64,000 nt of DNA from an uncultured Acetatifactor sp. (GTDB lineage: Bacteria > Bacillota > Clostridia > Lachnospirales > Lachnospiraceae). Each line of letters opens with the position of its first letter. Within the stretch, counting starts at the first letter, position 1. Made by a program: the position numbers and the translations under genes. The notes under the pieces were generated by a model. The model was not told the DNA's origin. It searched no databases and saw nothing but the letters and a program-made list of their open reading frames with translations. The DNA lies in assembly GCA_910583845.1 (NCBI GenBank), contig CAJUAB010000012.1:73061-137060 (forward strand), in the 5' to 3' direction. This document shows, one piece after another, positions 33,217-42,549 of the stretch.

Positions 33217-34566
33217 TTAAAACATTCTGTCCTGGATCAGCTTTGCCAGCGCCTCGGCCTCAGCCTGAATAGCTTCGTAATCCTTGCCCTCTATCATAAC
33301 CCGTACCAGCGGCTCGGTACCCGAGGGACGGATCAGGACTCTGCCCTCCCCCGCGAACTTTTCCTCCAGCGCCGCTATGGCCCCGGCGATCTCCGGATAC
33401 TCCATATAGCGCTCTTTCTTGTGGTTCGCCACCTTCGCGTTGACCAGGGCCTGGGGCAGAACTTCCATGATCTGTGCCAGTTCCGACAGGGATTTGCCCG
33501 TCTCCACCATCACCTGCAGCAGGTGCAGCGCGCTGAGAAGCCCGTCCCCCGTGGTGTTCTCATCCAGAAAAATTACATGGCCGGACTGCTCTCCCCCCAG
33601 GCTCGCGCCGAGCTCCTTCATCCTCTCCAGCACGTAACGGTCGCCCACCTTGGTCTGCTCCGCGTGCAGTCCCTGCTTTTCCGCCATCAGAAAGAATCCC
33701 AGGTTACTCATAATCGTGGCGACTATGGTATCTTTTTTCAGCTTACCCTGCCGCTTCATATAATCACCCACAATGGCCATAATCTGGTCGCCGTCCACAA
33801 TCTTTCCGTTTTCGTCCACAGCCAGCAGGCGGTCCGCGTCTCCGTCGAAAGCCAGACCCACATTCGCTTTCTCATATACCACTCTCGCCTGCAGCTCCTC
33901 CATGTGCGTGGAACCGCAGTTGGCATTGATGTTGGTGCCGTCCGGATTGTTGTGAATCGCCACCACTTCACCGCCCATTTCCTTCAGCGCCTCCACTGAG
34001 GTGTAATACGCGGCCCCCTCCGCGCAGTCCACCACAATCTTCAAATGGCTTAAATCCACTTTCACCGACTGGATCGCATGGTTGATATATTCCTCCCTTG
34101 CGTCGGTCCGATACTTGATCTTGCCCACACCGGGGCCTATGGGAAATTTCACTCCCTGCATCTGGGAATTGATCAGAGATTCAATCTCATCCTCCAGAGC
34201 GTCCGGCAGCTTGAAACCGTCCCCGTCAAAAAATTTGATGCCGTTAAACTCCACCGGATTGTGGGAGGCGGAGATCACCACTCCTGCGTCCACCTTGTAT
34301 TTCTGCGTCAGATACGCCACCGCGGGGGTGGGAATCACGCCCACATACACACAGTTCGCCCCCACGGAACAAGCCCCCGCCATCAGGGCGTTTGCCAGCA
34401 TATCGCCGGATATCCGGGTATCACAGCCCACCATAATCGTCGGTTTATGTTCCTTCTCCTTGGTAAGCACATAAGCGCCTGCCTGCCCCAGCTGCATGGC
34501 AAGGAGAGGGGTAAGCTCCTCGTTGGCAATCCCCCTGACACCATCCGTTCCAAATAATCTGCCCAT
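33217..34566 (-). CDS. glmM: Phosphoglucosamine mutase
   Basis: 449 residues, the usual family length. It begins MGRLFGTDGVRGIANEELTP; the phosphoserine loop is VVISASHNPVEFNGIKFF, the metal loop is FDGDADR, and RPSGTEPLVRV near the end binds substrate phosphate. It converts glucosamine-6-phosphate to glucosamine-1-phosphate for UDP-GlcNAc and peptidoglycan synthesis. AAGGAG precedes the ATG at 34566. It closes the conserved cdaA-cdaR-glmM operon; in Bacillus and Lactococcus GlmM physically restrains the cyclase CdaA. Confidence 0.97.
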   Translation of the reverse strand: MGRLFGTDGVRGIANEELTPLLAMQLGQAGAYVLTKEKEHKPTIMVGCDTRISGDMLANALMAGACSVGANCVYVGVIPTPAVAYLTQKYKVDAGVVISASHNPVEFNGIKFFDGDGFKLPDALEDEIESLINSQMQGVKFPIGPGVGKIKYRTDAREEYINHAIQSVKVDLSHLKIVVDCAEGAAYYTSVEALKEMGGEVVAIHNNPDGTNINANCGSTHMEELQARVVYEKANVGLAFDGDADRLLAVDENGKIVDGDQIMAIVGDYMKRQGKLKKDTIVATIMSNLGFFLMAEKQGLHAEQTKVGDRYVLERMKELGASLGGEQSGHVIFLDENTTGDGLLSALHLLQVMVETGKSLSELAQIMEVLPQALVNAKVANHKKERYMEYPEIAGAIAALEEKFAGEGRVLIRPSGTEPLVRVMIEGKDYEAIQAEAEALAKLIQDRMF

Positions 34567-34591
34567 AATTTCTCGCTCCTTCAAAATGAAT

Positions 34592-35917
34592 TTATTCTTC
34601 CTGCCCGCTCTCCTCATCACTCTCATCCGAAATGGGTGTAAAACGCAGAGTTACGGAGGGTGAACTCACTTTTCTCTGTTCCGGGAGGAGTGATACGCTG
34701 ACGGTCAGACTGTAATCCCCCTCCAGAGGCTGATTCGGATTGGTGTTTTCAATCCAATCGCCCACATCCACCACACCCGACAGGCTTGACTCCTGTAACA
34801 GGGCTATATAGCCGCTGCGCCCTTCCACTCCCAGCGGTGAAGAGCCCACAATCTCGCAGGTCACATCTGTGGGCACATTGATGATCTGGATATTCTCCGG
34901 GCGCAGAGTGATGCGCTTGTATTCGATCTTCTCAATCGGAACTTTCACCGTGGCCAAGTCGCTGAAACCCTCTTCAGCGAAGTAGACTCCCTTTGGCAGA
35001 TAATTTTTCAACTGCACACTGGTCTCAAAGTCCTCTGTCTCCCCCGTGATATCAATATCTTCCTTGTTTACTTCAAGCTGCGTCACGCTTTTCAGAATTT
35101 CCGCGGGCCCTGCGACCCACACTGTGACAATGGAACCTTCTATGTCCCCCGTATCCTCGTACCCTTCCGCCGCAGTGCCGGTATAGCCGTAGCGCACAGG
35201 GATCTCCCTGGTCTCCCACATCTCCACGGTGATATTGACCGTTTCCAGGTTTTTGGACACCGATGCCCTTTTCACCTCATTGCCATCCCGGTCGAGCAGT
35301 CTGATGGTCCCCAGGGCGGTGCTGGTCCCCGTGATTCCCGTCACATCCACCTCCACCTCGGCTCTGTCAATCTCCGCTATGGCCGACTCCGGTCCCTGGA
35401 TCTCCAGGCGGTTTCTGTCCGGTTTCCGGTTTCCTATGATATATCCCTCTTCCACATTGCCGATGGTCTTGACCTCAATGTCAACGGTCTTCCGGACCTT
35501 CTCCTCAATGTTCAGCTTCACAAACTCGATATTGCCGCTGATATTCTGAACCTTATCGCCGTACTTGGGGCAGGAAAACTTAATCTCCACCGTGTTGGTC
35601 ACCGTCAGGTTGTTCAGATCTGCTTCCGCAATGATGTCACTGCTCTGGATCTCTCTCCGTACACTGTTGGGCGCGTCAAATGTCACATTGCGCAATATGT
35701 CCGTGTTGTCCAGGACTTCATAGATCTGACCCTTTTCCGTCAATAACTCTGTGTTCAGCAAATTTACCTTAATATTCTGAAATCTCTTTTCATCCACCGG
35801 ATCGTTGGTACTGATTACCAGAAACCACAGGGCAAATGCCAGCAGCAGAGACATGATTTTCAACAGCCAATGAGAGAAAAATATGGATCGAAATATAGAA
35901 CCTATCTTCCCTTTCAT
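34592..35917 (-). CDS. cdaR: CdaA regulatory protein with YbbR repeats
   Basis: 441 residues: one N-terminal membrane helix (about 19-36) and an extracytoplasmic part made of about four YbbR repeats (for example GYIIGNRKPDRNRLEIQGPES). It controls the diadenylate cyclase CdaA in the same membrane. The C-terminus is acidic (DESDEESGQEE). The ATG overlaps the cdaA stop by 4 bases. Confidence 0.93.
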   Translation of the reverse strand: MKGKIGSIFRSIFFSHWLLKIMSLLLAFALWFLVISTNDPVDEKRFQNIKVNLLNTELLTEKGQIYEVLDNTDILRNVTFDAPNSVRREIQSSDIIAEADLNNLTVTNTVEIKFSCPKYGDKVQNISGNIEFVKLNIEEKVRKTVDIEVKTIGNVEEGYIIGNRKPDRNRLEIQGPESAIAEIDRAEVEVDVTGITGTSTALGTIRLLDRDGNEVKRASVSKNLETVNITVEMWETREIPVRYGYTGTAAEGYEDTGDIEGSIVTVWVAGPAEILKSVTQLEVNKEDIDITGETEDFETSVQLKNYLPKGVYFAEEGFSDLATVKVPIEKIEYKRITLRPENIQIINVPTDVTCEIVGSSPLGVEGRSGYIALLQESSLSGVVDVGDWIENTNPNQPLEGDYSLTVSVSLLPEQRKVSSPSVTLRFTPISDESDEESGQEE

Positions 35918-36780
35918 GCTTCCCTCCTGCCCTTTCCTTTCCTTTTCCGCTTGCCTTTTGCCGCGTCGCCAGTCAGATTTGTCAGCTCCATCAGGCGCTT
36001 TTTCAGTCCTTCCCCGTCAAAGCCCCGCTCCAGCTGCCCCCCGAATGTGATGCTGATCTTACCCGTCTGCTCCGACACAATCACGGTGACGGAGTCCGTG
36101 ACCTCGGAGATACCCACACCGGCCCTGTGCCTGGTGCCCACCTCCTTGCTGATGGCCCCGTTGTCTGACTGCGGCAGATAACAGGTAGCCGAGGTGATCC
36201 GATTGCCCCGGACGATTACCGCCCCGTCATGCAGGGGGGTATTGTGCTCAAAAATATTGATCAGCAGCTGGCTGGTGACCAGCCCATCCACGTCGATCCC
36301 CGTCCTTTCGTATTCCGCCAGAGACTCCTTCTGTTCGATTACAATCAGCGCCCCTGTCTTCACCTTGCTCATCTCCACACAGGCCCGGGTAATCTCATTT
36401 ACGGTTTTTTCCGTAAACGTATTGTCCGTACTTCTGCCGTTGTCAAATGGCAGCGCATTGGCTATCAGATTCTTATTGCCCAGCTCCTCCAGAGCCTTCC
36501 GCAGCTCCGGCTGCAGTACTACTATTATCGCCGTCACGGCAAATCCGAACACGTTTTCTCCCAGCCAAAGAATGGTATTCATCTTGAAATAGGATGCCAC
36601 TACCCAGAAAAACAGAATCACAAGCAGGCCCTTGAGCAATGTCCAGGCCCTGGTCTTCTGAATCCACAGCATGATGTGGTAAAGGAGAAACGCGATAATC
36701 AATATCTCAAGCACATCGCCCACCTCAATGCTGGGAACATACCTTCTTAAGTTTGCAATAATCTCATTTACTGTCTCCAT
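35914..36780 (-). CDS. cdaA: Diadenylate cyclase CdaA
   Basis: 288 residues: three N-terminal membrane helices (about 20-90) and a DAC domain with the catalytic DGAVIVRGN motif and the ATP-binding GTRHRAGVGISE. It joins two ATP molecules to form c-di-AMP, which governs potassium and osmolyte balance and wall integrity. The C-terminus is strongly basic (KGKRKRKGKGRR). Confidence 0.97.
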   Translation of the reverse strand: METVNEIIANLRRYVPSIEVGDVLEILIIAFLLYHIMLWIQKTRAWTLLKGLLVILFFWVVASYFKMNTILWLGENVFGFAVTAIIVVLQPELRKALEELGNKNLIANALPFDNGRSTDNTFTEKTVNEITRACVEMSKVKTGALIVIEQKESLAEYERTGIDVDGLVTSQLLINIFEHNTPLHDGAVIVRGNRITSATCYLPQSDNGAISKEVGTRHRAGVGISEVTDSVTVIVSEQTGKISITFGGQLERGFDGEGLKKRLMELTNLTGDAAKGKRKRKGKGRREA

Positions 36781-36811
36781 GCCTGCCTATCCTACACCTT
36801 TGCGGCTGCCC

Positions 36812-37939
36812 CTATATTTCTTCGTAATTCTCCGTGCCGCCTTCGTCAGACTCTCTGCTGATGGTCACGCTTCTGCCGCCCGCGCGTCCCTGGGGAGGTC
36901 TGCCACTCCCGCTTCTGCCGCCTGTGCGTTCCGTCACCACGCTCCTGTTCACCCGCCGGGGCGGTGCTACAGTTATGTCCTCGTCTTCCTCTTCCGCGGG
37001 CCGTGTCACACGGCGCTGGGTGTTGATCCGCTTTACCGTCTTGGAAGCTGCGGACATGCTCATTTTGGGGACAGCCTTCACATAATAGTAGTATTCGTCA
37101 TCCTCATACTGTACCTTCTCCGTCCTGCTGTAATCCACGCAGAACCTGAAAAATTCCAGTATTTTTGCAATGAGCAGAGCCACTATGCTGCCCAGGACAG
37201 CCATACCCAGGGACAGCTGGGTATCGTAGACCAGATCCCCCACCAGAAGTACTACCAAATCTATTATTACGCCGGCAATCATGGCAATAGACCAGGAATA
37301 ATCGATGGACATACGCCTGACCAGATATACCACCACAATTGTAATCGCGAATGCCACAATCATCACAATCATGGCACGGTTGCCCAGTACGCTGTCAATG
37401 ACCATCCGCAGCTTGGCAGTGGCTTCATCCGCCCCCATACTGCTGATGGTGGTGGCATTGTCCGAGATATTGGTCAGCAGATAATACACCACAGTCCCGC
37501 AGGCCACCGAGACGGCCGCCAGAGGAGTGGCCAGCAGACCTACCGCCACCGGAACCACATAGGGGATCTTCAGTGCCAGCAGCAGCACCGTAAAAATCAG
37601 AATCACCGAGTCTTTGGAACCCATCCGAAAAAAGAGCAGAAACATGATCAGATAGACAGCCAATGTCGCTACAGCCACCTCCAGAGACAGTTCATACAGG
37701 TGCATGAGACTGAACACGGCCCCAAACAGAATGATACAGCCGTTCGGCAGAAAAGAGCAGAGAAGGGAGACAATCAGCACAAGTCCCAGGTTGTCCAGTT
37801 TACCCATATACCCCAATTCCCCGTTCACCATACAGATGGTCAGATAAGCCAGCATGAACTTCAGGACCGGTACCAGGATAAACTCGTTTCTGCTGTAAAG
37901 CAGTTTCAACTTTTCCCTAATTTCCAACAGATTACTCAT
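36812..37939 (-). CDS. Conserved polytopic membrane protein with basic disordered tail, function unknown
   Basis: 375 residues. Eight or nine helices span residues about 20-270, then a tyrosine-rich patch (EDDEYYYYVKAVPKMSM) and a disordered Arg/Gly/Pro-rich C-terminus of about 85 residues follow. No known catalytic motif was seen. The gene lies 31 bases upstream of cdaA and is probably cotranscribed with it, which makes a role in envelope or c-di-AMP physiology possible. Gene position is the only evidence for that. Confidence 0.75.
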   Translation of the reverse strand: MSNLLEIREKLKLLYSRNEFILVPVLKFMLAYLTICMVNGELGYMGKLDNLGLVLIVSLLCSFLPNGCIILFGAVFSLMHLYELSLEVAVATLAVYLIMFLLFFRMGSKDSVILIFTVLLLALKIPYVVPVAVGLLATPLAAVSVACGTVVYYLLTNISDNATTISSMGADEATAKLRMVIDSVLGNRAMIVMIVAFAITIVVVYLVRRMSIDYSWSIAMIAGVIIDLVVLLVGDLVYDTQLSLGMAVLGSIVALLIAKILEFFRFCVDYSRTEKVQYEDDEYYYYVKAVPKMSMSAASKTVKRINTQRRVTRPAEEEDEDITVAPPRRVNRSVVTERTGGRSGSGRPPQGRAGGRSVTISRESDEGGTENYEEI

Positions 37940-37967
37940 TTTGTTTCCTCATACTATATTTTTTATA

Positions 37968-38006
37968 CTTGCGGACAACATGCTCCGCCACAGTGTCCGC
38001 CGCAAG
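37968..38006 (-). other. Hairpin in the spacer before the membrane protein gene
   Basis: CTTGCGGACA (37968-37977) can pair with TGTCCGCCGCAAG (37994-38006), leaving one unpaired step. A 12-base palindrome GCGCCATGGCGC follows in the same 125-base spacer. Neither is followed by a T-run. It could be an mRNA stability element; no function is assigned. Confidence 0.35.
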
Positions 38007-38064
38007 CGAAAGGCGCCATGGCGCGGCGCATAACCTCTCCCGCTTGTATATAGAACTCCACAAC

Positions 38065-38451
38065 CTACCGGTGATACAGGCTGTCCAGTTTTTTCAGGTT
38101 GTGGTAATAGAGCTTCAGGCTCTTCTTGGCCCGGGCATAGCGGCAGGCGCAGATGGCATAAGTGACCACGCAGTAGCCCGCCACAAAAACCGCATACCAT
38201 ATAATGATATTCTGAGCAAAGACAAACAGATCCATCTTGTATATATCTGAAATCAGGGTTTCAAAATCATATAAGATATACAGCCCGAATCCCAGCAGAT
38301 AGGCGACAGTGCCGCAAAAGAACGCGCGCAGGAGCTGTATGGAGATATAATCCCCCCGGAAATACCGCCCCAGCGACATGCTCTTTTTCCCCTCTCCCGC
38401 TTCATAGGAGGCCATCTTTGTCATCAGTATCACCCGTTCTTCATTCAACAT
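38065..38451 (-). CDS. Small membrane protein, function unknown
   Basis: 128 residues with two membrane helices (LLRAFFCGTVAYLLGFGLYIL and AQNIIIWYAVFVAGYCVVTYAI) and a basic tail (RYARAKKSLKLYYHNLKK). AAAGGCG lies 9 bases before the ATG. It is placed between the YvyF-like gene and the larger membrane protein and is probably part of the same transcript. No family is recognised. Confidence 0.65.
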   Translation of the reverse strand: MLNEERVILMTKMASYEAGEGKKSMSLGRYFRGDYISIQLLRAFFCGTVAYLLGFGLYILYDFETLISDIYKMDLFVFAQNIIIWYAVFVAGYCVVTYAICACRYARAKKSLKLYYHNLKKLDSLYHR

Positions 38452-38478
38452 GGAAAGTACGCCTTTCTCAGGTCCGTA

Positions 38479-38889
38479 TTATTGCAGATAGCGCATCTTA
38501 GACCCGCTGTCTTCCTTCTTCCGGAAAGTGTCCGAATTCTTGGGAGCATTGCTTCGCAGGATATCTTTGAAACCGTTGCTCACATTCGCCTTGCATTTGT
38601 CACAATATTTTCCGCTGCGGATCGGAGCGCCGCAGCAGTCACAACTCAGCATGATGGGGGAACCCTCCGTCAGCTCCAGGCGGTCCTCCCGCAGCCACTG
38701 CCGGATCTGGGATGTCTCCACATTACAGGCCTCCGCCACATCCTGAATATGTACGCCGGGATTTTCCTGAATGTACTTCTTGACCTCCTGGAACTTCTCC
38801 TCCAGCTTTTCCTTGCAGGCCGGGCAGTAACTCTGTCCCATGACATAATTAAACAATCTTTTACAGCCCTTACATGCTCTGACATTCAT
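38479..38889 (-). CDS. YvyF-like flagellar operon protein (TIGR03826 type)
   Basis: 136 residues: two zinc-ribbon-like cysteine pairs (CKGCKRLF with CPACKEKL, and CDCCGAPI with CDKCKANV) around a MerR-like helix-turn-helix (VHIQDVAEACNVETSQIRQWL). It matches the YvyF/TIGR03826 proteins found beside comF and flagellar genes in Firmicutes. A regulatory role in motility is inferred from position. AGGAGGG precedes the ATG. Confidence 0.85.
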   Translation of the reverse strand: MNVRACKGCKRLFNYVMGQSYCPACKEKLEEKFQEVKKYIQENPGVHIQDVAEACNVETSQIRQWLREDRLELTEGSPIMLSCDCCGAPIRSGKYCDKCKANVSNGFKDILRSNAPKNSDTFRKKEDSGSKMRYLQ

Positions 38890-38908
38890 TGCGATACCCT
38901 CCTATTTA

Positions 38909-39112
38909 GAGTTCCGCATATCCCCGTCAGACACACAGCCCCATGATCCGCTCCATGACGCCTCGGCGTCCTGCATCGGATCAGTGCGTCTGCCGGGAAT
39001 ATGCTGTTTTGAGTTCCGCATATCCCCGCCAGACACACAGCCCCATGATCCGCTCCATGACGCCTCGGCGTCCTGCATCGGATCAGTGCGTCTGCCGGGA
39101 ATATGCTGTTTT
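38909..39112. repeat. 102-bp palindromic unit in tandem duplicate
   Basis: Two units, 38909-39010 and 39011-39112, are almost identical; the first bases of a third begin at 39113. Each unit can fold as one long imperfect hairpin: GCATATCCCC pairs with GGGAATATGC, CAGAC with GTCTG, TGATCC with GGATCA, and GACGCC with GGCGTC around a TC loop. It fills most of the spacer between comF and the YvyF-like gene. It resembles a REP/BIME-like or small palindromic mobile element. Confidence 0.85.
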
Positions 39113-39132
39113 GAGTTCCACTGACTTCCTGC

Positions 39133-39864
39133 CTATACACCGGCCCCCACGGCCAGCGTGACAAAATATACTTTTTCACAGCACCCGGCCAGAAGCACGG
39201 CGGATACCTGATCCAAGGTGCTCCCGGTGGTGTAGATATCGTCTACCAGTATAATTGTCTTTAATTTTACACCATTTTGCGAAAGATTAAAAGCCTTTTT
39301 CAAATTATTTACTCTTTCTTCATAATTTAATTCCTTCAAAGGCCTGGTATTCCGGTTTCTGCACACCAGCCGGGGATAGACCGGAAGCTCCAGTTCCCGT
39401 CCCAGGGCCCGGGCCAGCAGTTCTGCCTGGTTGTACCCCCGGCGGCGCTCCTTGGCGGGATACATGGGTACAGGCACCAGACCGTCAGGAGCGAGGGAGC
39501 GAATATAGTTCCCCAGCTGCAGCGCCAGCTCCCTCCCGAAAAATCCAGCGTACTCCCGGCATCCCCCGTATTTGAACCGATACAGGGCCGGAGCGATGTC
39601 CTCATACTCATAGAGGGCCCGCCCCGCGGTGTACACATGCTGCCCCCGCAGGCAGTCCCCGCAGTATTCCGCCTCGCGGTCCGTAAGTCTTTTCCCGCAC
39701 TGACAGCAGAGCGGGCCCGACAGATAATGTACCTTCCGCGCGCAGGCCGGGCACATACGCAGCCCGCCGGTTCCCAGCAGCTGATCGCAGATCGGACACC
39801 GCGCGGGATACAGCAGGGACGCGGCATATTCCAGACGGGCCTTCCATTTCTTTCCTCCAGTCAA
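39133..39864 (-). CDS. comF: ComF family phosphoribosyltransferase-like protein
   Basis: 243 residues: paired cysteine motifs (CPICDQ, CPAC; CCQC, CGDC) likely bind zinc, and the C-terminal PRPP-binding loop is TIILVDDIYTTGSTL. ComFC proteins support DNA uptake and transformation in Firmicutes. The in-frame start is TTG at 39864, overlapping the recD2 stop as TTGA, with AAGGAG about 8 bases upstream; a nearby ATG is in the wrong frame. Confidence 0.92.
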   Translation of the reverse strand: MTGGKKWKARLEYAASLLYPARCPICDQLLGTGGLRMCPACARKVHYLSGPLCCQCGKRLTDREAEYCGDCLRGQHVYTAGRALYEYEDIAPALYRFKYGGCREYAGFFGRELALQLGNYIRSLAPDGLVPVPMYPAKERRRGYNQAELLARALGRELELPVYPRLVCRNRNTRPLKELNYEERVNNLKKAFNLSQNGVKLKTIILVDDIYTTGSTLDQVSAVLLAGCCEKVYFVTLAVGAGV

Positions 39865-42086
39865 ATATTCTCTCCTTCCGTCTCCGCAATCTCCCTGATT
39901 CTCTGGTCCAGAGAGGTGTAGCGCCTGTTCTCACTGACATTGTCGATCATGCCCCGGACGGTCTGGCTGCTGCCCAGAATCGTCACACAACTTCTGGCCC
40001 TGGTGACGCCGGTGTACAGAAGGTTCCGGTTAAACAGCATTTTGGGGCCGGTCAGCAATGGCAGAATCACGGCCGGATACTCGCTGCCCTGGGATTTGTG
40101 AATGGTAATGGCGTAAGACAATTCCAGTTCTTCCAGCAGAGTAAACGGGTAAGTCACTCTCCTGCCCTCATCAAATTCCACCACCAGCTCCGAGCTTCCC
40201 TCGCGGATCTCCAGAATCCGCCCCATATCTCCGTTGAACACTCCCATCCCCTTGTCCACGGGAATGCCGTAGCGACTGACAATCTCCCACTCCAGCTGGT
40301 AGTTGTTGCGGACCTGCATGACTTTGTCTCCCTCCCGGTAAACCGTCTCCCCTGACACATGTTCCCGTTTACTGTCATCGGGGGGATTCAGATACCGCTG
40401 CAGGATACCGTTCAGCGCCTCCACCCCCAGCCCCCCCTTCCTCATGGGGGTCAGCACCTGGATATCGTAGGGAGTCGCCTTTACATACGGAGGGAGCTTT
40501 TCCCGGATCAACTGGATCATATGCTTATAAATCACCTGAATGTCATTTCTCTCCAACAGAAAAAAGTCCCGGCTTTTATTGTCCAGCGCAATCTGTTCCC
40601 CCCGGTTAATGTGGTGGGCGTTTACAACAATGTCGCTTTCTCCGGCCTGCCGGAATATCTTCTGCAGAACCACCATGGGAAATGCCTCCGAGCGCATGAT
40701 GTCCCTGAGCACCTGGCCCGGGCCCACGCTGGGAAGCTGGTCCACGTCACCCACCAGAATCAGCCGCGTGCCGGGGGCCGTTGCCTTGAGCAGCGCCTGA
40801 AACAGGGGCAGATCCACCATGGACATCTCGTCAATGATCACCACGTCTGCCTCCAGAGGATTCTCCTCGTTTCTCTCAAAGCGAAGGCGCCGTTTGTCCT
40901 CGTCGGACAGGGCCCCGTTGAGCTCCAGCATCCTGTGGATGGTCCTGGCCTCAAAGCCGGTGGCCTCCGTCATGCGCTTGGCAGCCCGCCCGGTGGGAGC
41001 CGCCAGGAATATATCATAGCCCTCCCTTTCAAAGTACCGGATAATGGTATTAATCGTGGTGGTTTTTCCTGTGCCCGGCCCCCCTGAGAGAATAAAGAGG
41101 CCGCTCTGGATGGCACCCAGTACCGCCCGGACCTGCAATTCATCCAGCGCAATTCCGATCTCTCCGGTGATGGACGCAAGCGCCGCCCGAACCTCCTGCC
41201 CGTCCTGCGCCATGGGAATATTCAGCTGGTGCAGCATATGGGCGCAGCTTAACTCCGCATAATAATAGGTGGAGGCATAGACCAGTTCTCCCTTGATCAC
41301 CAGCTTCTTATCCATCATCAGATTGTCCAGCTGGGGGCGGATATTCTCCCCGGACACCCCCAGCAGCGCAGAGGCTCGTTCCAGCAGCGTTTTCATGGGC
41401 AGGTAGCAGTGCCCCTCCCCCACTGACTGCTGTAGTGTATAAAACACCCCGCTCCGGATACGATAATCCGAGTCTGTGTGAATGCCGATTCTGGAGGCAA
41501 TCTCATCCGCGATCTTAAAACCGATGCCATGAATATCTTCCGCCAGCTGATAGGGATTTTCTTTCATAATACCGTAAAGTCTCATTCCGTAGGTATCATA
41601 GATCCGCAGAGCCAGCGTGTTTGAGATGCCAAACTGTTGCAGATAGATCAGGGCGTCCCGCAGGTCTCTCTTCTCCTCCATCTGCTGTGCGATCTCCCGG
41701 GCCTTGTTCTGGCTGATACCCTTTATTTCCGCCAGTCGCTCCGGCTCCTCCTCCATAACGCGAAAGGTATCGTCCCCGAATTTTTTGACAATACGGGCCG
41801 CCAGCGCCGTCCCTATACCCTTGATGGCACCGGAACCCAGATATCGCTCCATGCTCACCCGGTCTCTGGGCGCGACGGTCTGATAGGAGCTGATCCGGAA
41901 CTGGGTGCCGTACATGGGATGTTCCGTGTATTCCCCCCGGGCCTCTATGGTCTCCCCTTCCGACAGCCCCGGGCAGCTGCCCACGCAGGTCACCGCCGCC
42001 TCCTCTCCCATCAGTTCCATAACAGTATAACCATTTTCCGGATTCTGATAGATAATATGTTCCACATAGCCGCTGACTGTATCCAT
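39861..42086 (-). CDS. recD2: RecD2-type ATP-dependent DNA helicase
   Basis: 741 residues: an N-terminal OB-like region and helix-hairpin-helix segment (GIGTALAARIVKKFG), Walker A GGPGTGKTTT near the centre, motif II VVIIDEMSMVD, and the C-terminal UvrD-type motif YAITIHKSQGSEYPAVIL. RecD2 is a 5'-3' helicase for repair and replication-fork rescue in bacteria lacking RecBC. It lies directly behind a terminator (42113-42145), so its promoter must be in or very near that stretch, or it depends on readthrough. Confidence 0.95.
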   Translation of the reverse strand: MDTVSGYVEHIIYQNPENGYTVMELMGEEAAVTCVGSCPGLSEGETIEARGEYTEHPMYGTQFRISSYQTVAPRDRVSMERYLGSGAIKGIGTALAARIVKKFGDDTFRVMEEEPERLAEIKGISQNKAREIAQQMEEKRDLRDALIYLQQFGISNTLALRIYDTYGMRLYGIMKENPYQLAEDIHGIGFKIADEIASRIGIHTDSDYRIRSGVFYTLQQSVGEGHCYLPMKTLLERASALLGVSGENIRPQLDNLMMDKKLVIKGELVYASTYYYAELSCAHMLHQLNIPMAQDGQEVRAALASITGEIGIALDELQVRAVLGAIQSGLFILSGGPGTGKTTTINTIIRYFEREGYDIFLAAPTGRAAKRMTEATGFEARTIHRMLELNGALSDEDKRRLRFERNEENPLEADVVIIDEMSMVDLPLFQALLKATAPGTRLILVGDVDQLPSVGPGQVLRDIMRSEAFPMVVLQKIFRQAGESDIVVNAHHINRGEQIALDNKSRDFFLLERNDIQVIYKHMIQLIREKLPPYVKATPYDIQVLTPMRKGGLGVEALNGILQRYLNPPDDSKREHVSGETVYREGDKVMQVRNNYQLEWEIVSRYGIPVDKGMGVFNGDMGRILEIREGSSELVVEFDEGRRVTYPFTLLEELELSYAITIHKSQGSEYPAVILPLLTGPKMLFNRNLLYTGVTRARSCVTILGSSQTVRGMIDNVSENRRYTSLDQRIREIAETEGENI

Positions 42087-42112
42087 AACTGATCCTCTTC
42101 CCCTAGCAATAC

Positions 42113-42145
42113 AAAAAAGGCTGCCTTTTCATCTCAGCAGCCCTT
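42113..42145 (-). terminator. Terminator of the mbl-flagellar operon
   Basis: GGCTGC at 42119-42124 pairs with GCAGCC at 42137-42142. On the minus strand the stem is followed by a T6 run (42118-42113), just after flgJ. Confidence 0.85.
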
Positions 42146-42153
42146 TCTCACTC

Positions 42154-42513
42154 CTAAACCATATTTCTCTTCATCTGTTCAAAAAGCATCTGCGCCAGCC
42201 CGAGGCTGTTCTGCTCCGTGGTGTCCGCCGCCACCTGCTGGATCATCTGCTCCTTATAATAATCCATCAGGCTGTTGCTGGAACCAGTCATTCCCTCCGT
42301 GCTGTAGTTGGGAACCGTCTTCTGCATGGCCTTGAACATCTGCTCCAGAAAGTAAGCCTCAAACTGTTTGCAGGCGCCCATGAGCTCCTCGTCAGTGGCG
42401 TTTTCGTATCCTGTTTTCAGAGTCCCCTCCAGCCTGGAGGCAGACGCGTTGTTTGCCGCCATACCGGCCATGCTGCTCATGCTCCCGGCATTCCATAAGC
42501 TACCGATATCCAT
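42154..42513 (-). CDS. flgJ: Flagellar rod-binding protein (FlgJ N-terminal domain only)
   Basis: 119 residues containing the rod-binding motif ACKQFEAYFLEQMFKAMQKT and an MDYYKEQMIQQVA segment. The muramidase domain of enterobacterial FlgJ is absent, as is usual in Firmicutes. It helps the rod assemble through the wall. AGGAGG precedes the ATG. It is the last gene of the mbl-flgF-flgG-flgJ set. Confidence 0.9.
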   Translation of the reverse strand: MDIGSLWNAGSMSSMAGMAANNASASRLEGTLKTGYENATDEELMGACKQFEAYFLEQMFKAMQKTVPNYSTEGMTGSSNSLMDYYKEQMIQQVAADTTEQNSLGLAQMLFEQMKRNMV

Positions 42514-42549
42514 TGTAAATACCTCCTGTCAGAACCCGTTCAGTGTGCT

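Noticed and set aside
38886..39179. A 97-residue minus-strand frame across the 102-bp repeats
   Set aside because: The repeated peptide only reflects the palindromic DNA repeat; there is no convincing ribosome site and it overlaps the end of comF.
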